Source: Planctomycetota bacterium
GTDB lineage: Bacteria > Planctomycetota > Phycisphaerae > WQYP01
Length of the DNA: 28,990 bases
NCBI GenBank assembly: GCA_021809365.1
Contig: JAKBAC010000030.1
Location: 1 to 28,990 of the forward strand
Reading direction: 5' to 3'
Part shown: positions 8,159 through 15,392 of the stretch, one piece after another
How positions within the stretch are numbered: position 1 is the first letter of the stretch
How the letters are laid out: every line of letters begins with the position of its first letter
Made by a program: the position numbers and the translations under genes
Notes under the pieces: generated by a model
Seen by the model: the letters and a program-made list of their open reading frames with translations, nothing else
Databases searched by the model: none
Told to the model about the DNA's origin: nothing

Positions 8159-9922
8159 TTAACTGTTTCCAGCGGACGATCCGCCGGCCCGTGAATTACC
8201 GGCACTGCTGGCACCGGCCTGGCTTTGCCCCGGCATCTTCCCCGCCGCACCGGCGCGGGAAGCACCTGAACCAGCGGCTTTGGGTCTGGCTGCCGGCTTT
8301 TTATCCGGGGTGCATACGCGAATCACTTCCTGAATGGAGGTAATCCCCAGTGCAAATTTTCTGAATCCGTGCTCCACCAGGAACATCATATTATTTTTAC
8401 GCGACAAGGTCCGGAGTTCTTCAGCCGGCCGCCCGGTGGCAATGGCCCTGCGGATTTCGTCATTGATTACCAGGATTTCGAATATCCCGCTTTGTCCGCG
8501 ATAGCCCAGGCTGGCGCAATCCGGACACTTAATCAAGTTCCCTTTTTGATCACGCGCGGGTTGCGTATTGGCCTTAAATGCCGAGAGGTCGCGGCCAACT
8601 GGTAAATTCAACTTGGCCAGCATCGCCTCGTCCGGTTGATAGGCGATTTTACAGGTCGGGCAAAGCAGCCGCACCAACCGCTGGGAGATGATCGCTCGCA
8701 AGGGCGCTGCCGCCACCTGATTATCCGGCAAAACCTTACGCCAGAGTTCCAGCGCGGTAATGGCATCGTTGGCTCGCAGGCCAACGTAAACGCGATGCTC
8801 TTCACGAGAATATTTCGCAATCAATTCCGCAGTTGCCGCGTCCGGGCATTGCGCCACCATCAGAATATGCGGGTCTTTCAGCATGAGGCTTTGCAAGGCT
8901 TTAGAGTGACTGGCATTGACCGCCGCGGGGTCGAATCGGGTTAAGGAGATGGATTCGAAATCTGCACGGGGGTTAATTTCAAAGGTATTGATGCTGGTGG
9001 TATACGCGTCATGATTCGCCAGCAGGGAATAAAGCGTGGTTGTTCGGCCCATGTGTGGGGGAGATGATACGATAATCAGGCCTTCATTGCCCTGCAACAC
9101 TTCACGCAACGCAGTGAGTTGTTCGGAGGACATGCCCAGATGATCCAGGGGCATTTTCCAGTTATCTTTGGCGTTTATCTGAAGCCATAACCGTTCACCG
9201 GCGGTTGTTCCGCTGGTATTGGCGGTCCAATGTACCGGATTATTGTCCGCGTCGCGGGTGGTAAAGACCGCAGATTGCGGCCGCCGCCGTTCTTCCAGCG
9301 AAAGGCCGGTAAGCTGTTTGACGGCTTGAATCAGCGGTTCGGCATTGGGTCGCTGCATTCCGGATTGTGGATAGGACACGCCGTCGGTGCTGAACGACAT
9401 TTCATAAGCCTGATCCGACGGCATCAGATCAATTCGCTGGGCCCGATTTTCCAGGCCCTGTATCAGCAATTGATCCAGCAGTACGACACCGTTGTAGCCC
9501 GCGTCTTCTACCGCCGGCAGAGGCAGGGGCCGTCCGCCCTTTCCTTCATACCGCAAGCCCAGTTGTGAAACAGATTTTTTTGCCTGCCGCCCGGCTGAAA
9601 ACTGCTCCATGTGGCCGGATATAACGCCCAGCAGGTCCCCTGAGGATCCCAACACCTGCACGCGCGTCCGCCAATAATAACCCAGCAAAGCTGCGGGAAT
9701 AAATATGTTTAATATCAGGGCAAACCAGAAATTCGGAATCAGCAGCCAGATCAGCAGGAGGATGGCAACCGAAGCCAGCAGCACGCCTTTCCATAATTGC
9801 GCCGGCTGTTCGGGCATGTTAGGAAGATCATTATCAATCCAGACCAGAAAACGGCCCCACAGCACCAGAACCGCAACCGCTGCCGCAACATAAATTATAT
9901 TTACGTACATCAAAGCAATCAT
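8159..9922 (-). CDS. membrane-anchored GspE/PilB-like pseudo-ATPase
   Basis: A 587-residue protein from ATG 9922 (AAGG five bases upstream; the longer frame needs a TTG). Two or three N-terminal membrane segments (about 9-23 and 47-80) precede the N2 and ATPase domains of the secretion/pilus ATPase family. The fold landmarks are kept: an IIVSS strand before the P-loop, two CxxC pairs (CPTC 421-424, CPDC 466-469) that bind zinc in GspE and PilB, and a C-terminal GIFEIL segment. The catalytic boxes are not kept. The Walker A is SSPPHMGRTTT (about 286-296) with Arg in place of the essential Lys, the Walker B end reads MVAQCPD instead of the family's GEIRD, the Asp box lacks EDP, and the His box reads GLRAND without His. 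I infer an inactive, membrane-tethered regulator or scaffold. The tail (from about 542) is Ala/Gly/Ser low complexity. Confidence 0.8.
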   Translation of the reverse strand: MIALMYVNIIYVAAAVAVLVLWGRFLVWIDNDLPNMPEQPAQLWKGVLLASVAILLLIWLLIPNFWFALILNIFIPAALLGYYWRTRVQVLGSSGDLLGVISGHMEQFSAGRQAKKSVSQLGLRYEGKGGRPLPLPAVEDAGYNGVVLLDQLLIQGLENRAQRIDLMPSDQAYEMSFSTDGVSYPQSGMQRPNAEPLIQAVKQLTGLSLEERRRPQSAVFTTRDADNNPVHWTANTSGTTAGERLWLQINAKDNWKMPLDHLGMSSEQLTALREVLQGNEGLIIVSSPPHMGRTTTLYSLLANHDAYTTSINTFEINPRADFESISLTRFDPAAVNASHSKALQSLMLKDPHILMVAQCPDAATAELIAKYSREEHRVYVGLRANDAITALELWRKVLPDNQVAAAPLRAIISQRLVRLLCPTCKIAYQPDEAMLAKLNLPVGRDLSAFKANTQPARDQKGNLIKCPDCASLGYRGQSGIFEILVINDEIRRAIATGRPAEELRTLSRKNNMMFLVEHGFRKFALGITSIQEVIRVCTPDKKPAARPKAAGSGASRAGAAGKMPGQSQAGASSAGNSRAGGSSAGNS

Positions 9923-10068
9923 TCCTGCCTTCGCACGCCGGATCGGACTGATCCCGCGCGCCGCCAAATGCAAAACTTACCATGATCCGGCCAATTATGC
10001 CAGAGATTTCCATACAGAATGCTCTTTGACGCTGTACCTGATCCCCGGGAACCAGTCCGCCGGGGGCG

Positions 10069-11202
10069 TCAATTGGTGCGAATACCCTTCATGCGCATAC
10101 GCAATTCATCCGGATTGGGAGAGGCTATATACGCCTCTTTATGGGTAATGGTTTCGCTGGCCACCAGCTCGCAGAGCATATCATTAAAGTCAATCATCCC
10201 GGCTCCGCGCTCCGACCGGATGACCTGTGTCAATTCATTTTCCCGGCCTTCAAGTATGTATTTTCTGACCGAAGGTGAATTTAACATGACCTCCACCACC
10301 GGTACCCGGCCAACGGCGGGATCAATGGCCGGTACAAGCTTCTGGAAAATAATCGCCTTCATATTGTTGGCGATAGCCTGGCGCATGTTCATGTGCATAT
10401 CCGGAGGAAACAATTCCAGGACGCGTGTGATCGCTCCCGGAGCGCTGGCGGCATGAATGGTGGAAAACACCATGTGCCCGGTTTCCGTGGCCTGAACCGC
10501 AGCCTGAAATGTCAGGCGGTCACGCATTTCCCCGATCAGAATAACATCGGGGTCTTCACGCATCATGTAGCGAATCGCCATTTCAAAGCTTTCAACATCC
10601 AGGCCGACTTCGCGCTGGTTAATGAAGGCCTTCTGATCTACATACGTGTATTCAATGGGGTCCTCAATGGTGATAATATGGCAGGATCGCCGATCATTAA
10701 CCTGTTGAAGCATTGCGGCAATCGTGGTGCTTTTGCCGCTGCCGGTGATGCCCGCCAGCATGACCAGTCCCTGTTCATTTTCCGCAATTTTTTCAAAAAC
10801 TTCGGGCAGGTGCAACTGCGCGAAATTGGGGATTTTCGGATTAATGCGCCGCGCCGCCATGCTGACCATGCCGCGCTGGCGAAAAATGTTGACACGGAAT
10901 CGCTCGGTGGGCGTTACAGCGTAAGCGATATCCAGGGATCCGCGATGCAGGAAATCATGCCACTGCTCATCGGTGAGCATTTCTTTGACCATGGCTTCTA
11001 TTTCCGCATTGGTCATCGGTGAGCCCGTCGTGGGAACCAGACGTCCGGATTTGCGCACCCGCGGCAGTACGTCGGCCTTGATATGCAAATCGCTGCCCTC
11101 CACCTTGGTCACAACTTCAAAATATTTATGAATCTTCGGCGGTCCTCCGCGGCGGGGGGAGTCGGCGACTTCTACTTTTGCACTTTGCGATTCTTTAGTC
11201 AT
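10069..11202 (-). CDS. pilT: PilT-type twitching motility ATPase
   Basis: A 377-residue hexameric motor ATPase of the PilT/PilU family, which drives depolymerisation and retraction of type IV pili at the inner membrane. All boxes are intact: Walker A GITGSGKS (151-158), Asp box EDPIEY (180-185), Walker B DPDVILIGEMRD (about 217-228) and His box TGHMVFSTIH (about 241-250). The later SVRKYILEGRENEL replaces the AIRNLIREGK-type motif of classical PilT, so a PilU-like role is possible. The start MTKESQ has AAGGATAA upstream; a 22-residue extension seen in frame has no ribosome site. No pilin, PilB, PilC or PilM-Q genes are in the window, so its machine is encoded elsewhere. The next gene downstream encodes a catalytically dead relative, 146 bp away. 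Confidence 0.9.
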   Translation of the reverse strand: MTKESQSAKVEVADSPRRGGPPKIHKYFEVVTKVEGSDLHIKADVLPRVRKSGRLVPTTGSPMTNAEIEAMVKEMLTDEQWHDFLHRGSLDIAYAVTPTERFRVNIFRQRGMVSMAARRINPKIPNFAQLHLPEVFEKIAENEQGLVMLAGITGSGKSTTIAAMLQQVNDRRSCHIITIEDPIEYTYVDQKAFINQREVGLDVESFEMAIRYMMREDPDVILIGEMRDRLTFQAAVQATETGHMVFSTIHAASAPGAITRVLELFPPDMHMNMRQAIANNMKAIIFQKLVPAIDPAVGRVPVVEVMLNSPSVRKYILEGRENELTQVIRSERGAGMIDFNDMLCELVASETITHKEAYIASPNPDELRMRMKGIRTN

Positions 11203-11251
11203 GCGGTCGTTATCCTTGTTGCTAAAAAAATAAAACTTACAACACCCTAAC

Positions 11252-11941
11252 TTAAAAAGCCAGCCCATCCAGGGTTTTTAACCCCAGCGTTTCCTGTACA
11301 AAAAACGGTTCCGCAAATGGGCGGCGAATGGTCCCGCCGAAATATCCGTTGATATTCTCAACGTATTTGAGGATTTCCCATTGCGCTTCTACGGCTCTTC
11401 CCGCACTGAACTGAGATGCGTAACACCGCACGGCCTGACGTTTTATATCCATGGTGTCCGCAACATCCACGCAGAAAGAGGCCGGAAAATTAAACCGCAG
11501 GTGCGAACAGAAATAGTAGATTAATCGCGGTGGATAAAAAGGTTCACCGGGAATATTGGATTTAGTCAGCTTGGCGTCAAACCGCGCGTCTTCCGCGATT
11601 TGCGTCACTTGACGATGATCCGGATGAGCGTCATTCGGGTAGGGAAGAAATACGATATCCGGTCGAAGGCGGCGAAACACCGAAGCGGTCGCGTGGCGGG
11701 CGGCAATGCTCCATGTCACTTCACGATTTTTCAGGCCCAGTGCCACGCGCGTGGCACCCAAAATTCCGGCGGCCGCGGCGGATTCCGCGGCCCGCGTTTC
11801 CGGCGTACCGAAAGGCGTCGGTTCCCCGTTGGTCATGTCCAGCAAAGTCACGTGATGCTTCTGGCGTGTCAGCAGTGCAATCGTAGCGCCCATAGCGAGT
11901 TCCTGATCGTCGGGATGGGGTCCAATTACCAGAATGTTCAT
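11252..11941 (-). CDS. PIG-L family zinc deacetylase, BshB1-like
   Basis: A 229-residue LmbE/PIG-L enzyme. Zinc and catalytic residues are visible in GPHPDDQE (His9, Asp11, Asp12, Glu14) and in AHPDHR (His106, Asp108, His109). Beyond these, FGTPETRAAESAAAAGILG, the FCVDVAD stretch, YASQFSAG and the final FAEPFF follow the layout of BshB1, which deacetylates GlcNAc-malate in bacillithiol synthesis. Other PIG-L members act on GlcNAc lipids or mycothiol precursors, so the substrate is inferred. No BshA or BshC gene is nearby. Start: the ATG at 11941 is preferred because the first conserved strand begins directly and GGGG lies nine bases upstream; the ATG at 11956 has no site. It sits between gltA and pilT with gaps of 60 and 49 bp, probably one transcript. 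Confidence 0.8.
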   Translation of the reverse strand: MNILVIGPHPDDQELAMGATIALLTRQKHHVTLLDMTNGEPTPFGTPETRAAESAAAAGILGATRVALGLKNREVTWSIAARHATASVFRRLRPDIVFLPYPNDAHPDHRQVTQIAEDARFDAKLTKSNIPGEPFYPPRLIYYFCSHLRFNFPASFCVDVADTMDIKRQAVRCYASQFSAGRAVEAQWEILKYVENINGYFGGTIRRPFAEPFFVQETLGLKTLDGLAF

Positions 11942-12001
11942 AGCATCAAGCCCCATAAGCGCTGCGGAATTTAATTTCGCGGCCTGGTGAGAAGCACCCC
12001 A

Positions 12002-13141
12002 TCAGCGGGATTCAAAGGATTTCCAGTGCTGATTGCGCGGCCCGATATATTCCGCGCGGGGTCGGATAAGCTTGTTATTCGAATATTGCTCCAGGATGTG
12101 GGCAATCCATCCGCTGGTGCGGCTGATGGCGAAAATCGGGGTAAAAAGATCAGCCGGTATGTGCAGGTAGTGGTACACCGAGGCGCTGTAAAAATCGACA
12201 TTCGGTTTTAGATTTTTGGTTCGTACCACCATGTCTTCAATGCGCACGGACATTTCATACCAGCGCTGCTGCCCGGTCAGCGTGCCGAGCTGGCGTGACA
12301 TTTCCTTCAGGTGCCGCGCGCGGGGATCACCGTTTTTATATACCGCGTGTCCAAAACCCATAATTTTTTCATGGTTATCCAGCTTGGCCCGGATATAGGC
12401 GTCCACGGTGTCCGGGTTGCCGATTTCATTAAGCATCCGCATGACCTGCTCGTTGGCTCCCCCGTGCAGCGGGCCTTTTAAGGCGCAAATGGCGGCGACC
12501 AGTGCTGAGTGCATATCGGTCAGCGTCCCCGCCGCGACGCGCGCCGCGAAGGTACTGGCATTTAATTCGTGATCGGCATGGAGAATATAGGCTTTGTCCA
12601 GGGCACGGGTGGCCAATGGTTCGGGTGAACGTCCGGTGAGCATGTATAAAAAATTGGCCGCCAGGTTCAAGTCGCGCCGTGGTGCCAGGGGTTCGCGGTC
12701 GTTACGGATACGATCATACGCCGCTACGACGCCGGCCATCTGGCCCAGAATCCGCACGGATTTTCGCTGATTGGCCGCTGCGGACATATCTTCTGATTCG
12801 GCGTCAAACATGGCCATGGCGCTGGCGGCGGTGCGCAAAGCTTCCATCGGTGTGCTGCGACGGGGAAAGGACTTCATCATGGCCAGAAGACCTTCAGGCA
12901 GGAGTGCCTGCTCCGCGATGGATTGTCGCAAATCGTCCAGCTCCGCACGCGTGGGCAGCCGAGCGTTCCAAAGCAAAAATACCACTTCTTCAAACGTGGA
13001 ATTTTCCGCCAGTTCGTCGATGGTAATACCGCGATAGGTGAGCACGCCGTTTTCAATTGAGCAAATCGAAGAGCTTAACGCCACGATGTCGCGCAGGCCT
13101 CCGCTGGTTGCGGCGACGGTAGTCAGGGGGGTCTGGGTCAT
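12002..13141 (-). CDS. gltA: citrate synthase
   Basis: A 379-residue enzyme condensing acetyl-CoA and oxaloacetate at the entry of the TCA cycle. Catalytic residues are seen as His226 (GPLHGGANE), His265 (GFGHAVYKNGDPR) and Asp316 (NVDFYSASVYH); HADHELNAS (188-196) and SRTSGWIAHILEQ (340-352) are also standard. The length and the C-terminal RPRAEYIGP match the small dimeric bacterial/archaeal type (similar to CitZ or 2-methylcitrate synthase) rather than the long NADH-sensitive enterobacterial type. A 2-methylcitrate role cannot be excluded, but no prp genes are present. The ATG at 13141 has AGGAGTAA seven bases upstream. Upstream on the same strand lie three CTGAAAAC repeats, an intrinsic terminator and a sigma-54 promoter, hinting at unusual regulation. 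Confidence 0.93.
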   Translation of the reverse strand: MTQTPLTTVAATSGGLRDIVALSSSICSIENGVLTYRGITIDELAENSTFEEVVFLLWNARLPTRAELDDLRQSIAEQALLPEGLLAMMKSFPRRSTPMEALRTAASAMAMFDAESEDMSAAANQRKSVRILGQMAGVVAAYDRIRNDREPLAPRRDLNLAANFLYMLTGRSPEPLATRALDKAYILHADHELNASTFAARVAAGTLTDMHSALVAAICALKGPLHGGANEQVMRMLNEIGNPDTVDAYIRAKLDNHEKIMGFGHAVYKNGDPRARHLKEMSRQLGTLTGQQRWYEMSVRIEDMVVRTKNLKPNVDFYSASVYHYLHIPADLFTPIFAISRTSGWIAHILEQYSNNKLIRPRAEYIGPRNQHWKSFESR

Positions 13142-13200
13142 ACGATTACTCCTGAACGCACATCAGAGGTGCTCATAATACACGCTGCGGGTGGAATCGT

Positions 13201-13241
13201 ATAGTTTTCAGCGCCGTTTTCAGTACAATAGTTTTCAGCGC
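13201..13241 (-). repeat. three CTGAAAAC direct repeats upstream of gltA
   Basis: On the minus strand CTGAAAAC occurs at 13204-13211, 13216-13223 and 13231-13238. The outer two lie within an exact 14-bp repeat (plus strand ATAGTTTTCAGCGC at 13201-13214 and 13228-13241), 27 bp apart. They sit between the terminator and the gltA start. TTGTAC and TATACG hexamers overlap the array, but with a 19-bp gap. A repressor or activator array is possible; the binder is unknown. Confidence 0.6.
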
Positions 13242-13280
13242 AATAAAAAAGCCGTGTGGAGGAGGGTAGGTCCACACGGC
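13241..13280 (-). terminator. intrinsic terminator or attenuator upstream of gltA
   Basis: A perfect 10-bp stem (GCCGTGTGGA, 13251-13260, with TCCACACGGC, 13271-13280) with a 10-base loop is followed on the minus strand by TTTTTTATTG. The U tract exists on the minus strand only, so it terminates leftward transcription. There is no minus-strand protein gene upstream that it would serve. It therefore ends a non-coding transcript or attenuates a long gltA leader; the gltA ATG is about 100 bp further on. Confidence 0.85.
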
Positions 13281-13477
13281 CTGGCGGAGGAGGAAACGAG
13301 TTTAAGCGATAGTGTATGGTGCAGATCTCACCAGCACAGACCTCCACGTTGTGCCCGGGAAGCGGCGGGCCTGCGCCATACACGATCCATATTTACTTGT
13401 CACATTCGAGCACCGTCACGTTCTTTCGGTCTCGACGTTCTTGCATTCTCTGTCACTCCCGCGGTCCTTGCCGCACG
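13245..13477 (-). ncRNA. candidate sigma-54-driven small RNA or gltA leader
   Basis: This span runs from the start expected 12 bases after the sigma-54 GC element to the U tract of the intrinsic terminator, about 230 nt. No known RNA family was recognised. It contains one tiny frame, 13446 to 13393 (17 codons, MQERRDRKNVTVLECDK), with GGGAG nine bases before the ATG, so a peptide-coding leader is conceivable. Promoter and terminator are both on the minus strand and face the same way, which is why I propose a transcript; expression is not shown by sequence. Confidence 0.45.
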
Positions 13478-13487
13478 TTAGATATAT

Positions 13488-13503
13488 TGCAACTCTCGTG
13501 CCA
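13488..13503 (-). promoter_or_regulatory. sigma-54 (RpoN) promoter, full consensus
   Basis: On the minus strand TGGCACG (13497-13503), four bases, then TTGCA (13488-13492). This matches the sigma-54 core consensus at all fixed positions, and the flanking bases fit as well (C-G-T-A-C before, A at the W position after). The GG and GC pairs have the required spacing. A small palindrome (GGAGA-A-TCTCC, 13529-13539) lies upstream, but its role is unclear. Sigma-54 promoters need an ATP-dependent activator protein; none is encoded in this window. Confidence 0.6.
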
Positions 13504-13887
13504 GTACGACATACGGCGGATTTTTTTTGGAGAATCTCCGGACAATTGCGGCCCATAATTTTATGAAGTGGATTTTATATGGAAAAAGCAGGACGTTTTG
13601 CCTGATTATTGGACAGACTCGCTTCAAGAATCAATAGGACGTTGAAAATAGGCATGTACGGCGGGCCGACATCCTGATAATCCCGTGCCTAAAGTTAGTG
13701 CAGTAGCAGCTTGGACTGCTTATACGCAACGCAATGCCCTGCTTCCGCCTGACATCGCATGGGCGCAATTCTAAGATTTGCGGGAATGGCTCCGGCAAGC
13801 TAAAACTGTTGCCGCACGCAGTGTCGTGCGCCGGGAAACTTGCCGGCTTTTCAGAAGCGACCGGCTCAATCACTATAAGGATCCGTT
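13504..13887. other. intergenic region without a convincing gene
   Basis: Beyond the sigma-54 promoter and up to the GTG of the GT87 gene I see no protein with a family pattern on either strand. An AT-rich stretch (13550-13600) and the leader hairpins listed separately are the only structure noted. An activator-binding site for the sigma-54 promoter would be expected near 13560-13640, but no obvious long palindrome was found. Confidence 0.6.
13813..13851 (+). promoter_or_regulatory. tandem hairpins in the leader of the GT87 gene
   Basis: Two stems share one base: CGCACG (13813-13818) with CGTGCG (13825-13830), then GCCGG (13830-13834) with CCGGC (13843-13847), the latter followed by TTTT (13848-13851). 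The second resembles a weak intrinsic terminator and lies 36 bases before the start codon. Because they share position 13830 they may compete, as in an attenuator. The short stems make this tentative. Confidence 0.3.
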
Positions 13888-15246
13888 GTGAAGACACCCA
13901 GCACCACGAAGATCGGCCCATTTGACCCGCTGACAAAAATTGAACATTTGGGTCTGATCGCGCTGCTGATCGGCGTGCTGGCTTTCGGCTGCGTTACGGA
14001 AGTTCGGTCCGCGTTTCTTAGCCGACGAATGACGGATGTTGACACCTATTTTCGCGCCGCCTGGGCCGTGCGTGTGCACAAAGATCCCTACAACGTCACC
14101 GATACCAATGGCTGGCATTACAATTATCCCCCTCTGCTGGCAACGCTTTTGTATCCCCTGGCCGACGCACCGGCTAAATTCGGCCGCGCGGGGTTACTGC
14201 CCTATCCCGTTTCCGTGGCGGTCTGGTTTCTTATCAGTATTGCCTGTATCTGGTGGGGGAGCCACGCGCTGGCGCAAGCCCTGGAAAAAACGTGTACCGA
14301 TCCCGCCGTGCGCAACATGCCGCGCTTTTGCCGCAGGTGGTGGGCGCTGCGGATTATTCCGATATTGATCTGCCTTCCGGCCATTGGCCGGGCGGTCGTG
14401 CGCGGACAGGTCAATAGCGTCCTTTTGATGCTGTTTTGCTTTGCCGGGGCTGCTCTGGCCACCCGAAAACGCTTCTGGGCCGGATGTGCCACGGGTCTGG
14501 CGGCAGCGTTAAAAGTTTTTCCCGGATTTTTAATTCTCTATGGAATATCGCGCCTGCGGGGAACTTATCTTCTGGGTATGGCGGCGGCGTTGGTTGCCGG
14601 CTTGCTGGTTGTCCCAGGGATTATCATGGGGCCGCACCATATGGTGGCCGGGTATCGTCGTTTTGCGCAAGTGGTTTTAGAGCCGGCTTTTGGATTGAAT
14701 CATAACGCTTCCCGTGACAAGGAACTTTTGGATGTTAATAAGACTGATTCAACAAGCTTTGAAGCGATGATTGATCATACGCTTTACATTGGCCGCCACG
14801 CCCCGGCCCCGGCAAAATGGATGAAATTGGCGCATTGGGGAATATCGGCTGTCCTTGTGGCCATCACGCTGCTGGTGGAATTTATGCGACGAAAAGATGA
14901 TCCGATTTTTCGCAACCTGTTCCTTGGTGTGCTGATCACCATCATGATGCCGATTATTCCCATTTGTCACCCGCACTATTTCTGTATGGTGCTGCCCCTG
15001 ATTACAGCGCTTCTGGCGGCGCGCTGGGAACAGGACCGAATGCTTCCTCTGGGGGGGGCGTTGGGCTGGGTGCTGATTTTTTTTGCCGCCTCACACATTA
15101 TGACGGTGCTGCCGCCGCCGTTTTATATTCTTCGCGGTCTGGGATTGGTTACATATTCCGCGTTAGCACTTTGGGCGGTAGGATTATTTACCATGTGGCA
15201 TTGGGAAACACCACGCGAATGGCAGGCGGCTGCGCCTGTTGCATAA
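13888..15246 (+). CDS. GT87 family (DUF2029) polyprenyl-phosphate-dependent mannosyltransferase-like protein
   Basis: A 452-residue integral membrane protein with about ten to eleven hydrophobic helices. After the first helix (about 22-36) comes an extracytoplasmic loop with TDVDTYFRAAWAVRVHKDPY (acidic Asp50/Asp52, the GT-C catalytic region) and HYNYPPLLATLLYPL (77-91). Further on, AALKVFPGFLILYG (about 205-218) is typical of GT87. Relatives such as PimE use polyprenyl-phosphate mannose as donor on the outer face of the membrane; donor and acceptor here are inferred only from family. It starts at GTG 13888 with AAGGAT eight bases upstream. The 146-bp gap to the next gene carries a strong hairpin. 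It may add to the glycans made by the other glycosyltransferases in the window. Confidence 0.82.
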   Translation: MKTPSTTKIGPFDPLTKIEHLGLIALLIGVLAFGCVTEVRSAFLSRRMTDVDTYFRAAWAVRVHKDPYNVTDTNGWHYNYPPLLATLLYPLADAPAKFGRAGLLPYPVSVAVWFLISIACIWWGSHALAQALEKTCTDPAVRNMPRFCRRWWALRIIPILICLPAIGRAVVRGQVNSVLLMLFCFAGAALATRKRFWAGCATGLAAALKVFPGFLILYGISRLRGTYLLGMAAALVAGLLVVPGIIMGPHHMVAGYRRFAQVVLEPAFGLNHNASRDKELLDVNKTDSTSFEAMIDHTLYIGRHAPAPAKWMKLAHWGISAVLVAITLLVEFMRRKDDPIFRNLFLGVLITIMMPIIPICHPHYFCMVLPLITALLAARWEQDRMLPLGGALGWVLIFFAASHIMTVLPPPFYILRGLGLVTYSALALWAVGLFTMWHWETPREWQAAAPVA

Positions 15247-15346
15247 CTTAGACGTTGAACTGGAACTGCAAGGTTGCGGAGCAGAGTGCCGGTTGGAACT
15301 TCCCAAACCGGTCATGAACGGATAAATTCGTCGTGATGGCGGTTGC

Positions 15347-15371
15347 CGTGGGCCGCACGAGCCGGCCCACG
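15347..15371 (+). promoter_or_regulatory. stable hairpin in the gpr leader
   Basis: A perfect 9-bp stem, CGTGGGCCG (15347-15355) with CGGCCCACG (15363-15371), and a 7-base loop, 21 bases before the ATG at 15393. No U tract follows directly (TGACACTGTTTT), so it is either a poor terminator after the GT87 gene or an element affecting gpr translation. Confidence 0.45.
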
Positions 15372-15392
15372 TGACACTGTTTTGGAGCTTTT

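Noticed and set aside
10020..10068. GC-rich inverted repeat after pilT
   Set aside because: A 6-bp stem with a long loop and no U tract; not convincing as a terminator.
13138..13383. 81-residue minus-strand frame whose TGA overlaps the gltA ATG
   Set aside because: It needs a GTG start without a good ribosome site and would read through the terminator stem and the CTGAAAAC repeats; the overlap looks accidental.
13631..13936. 101-residue minus-strand frame upstream of gltA
   Set aside because: Overlaps the start of the GT87 gene, has no family pattern, and composition looks non-coding.
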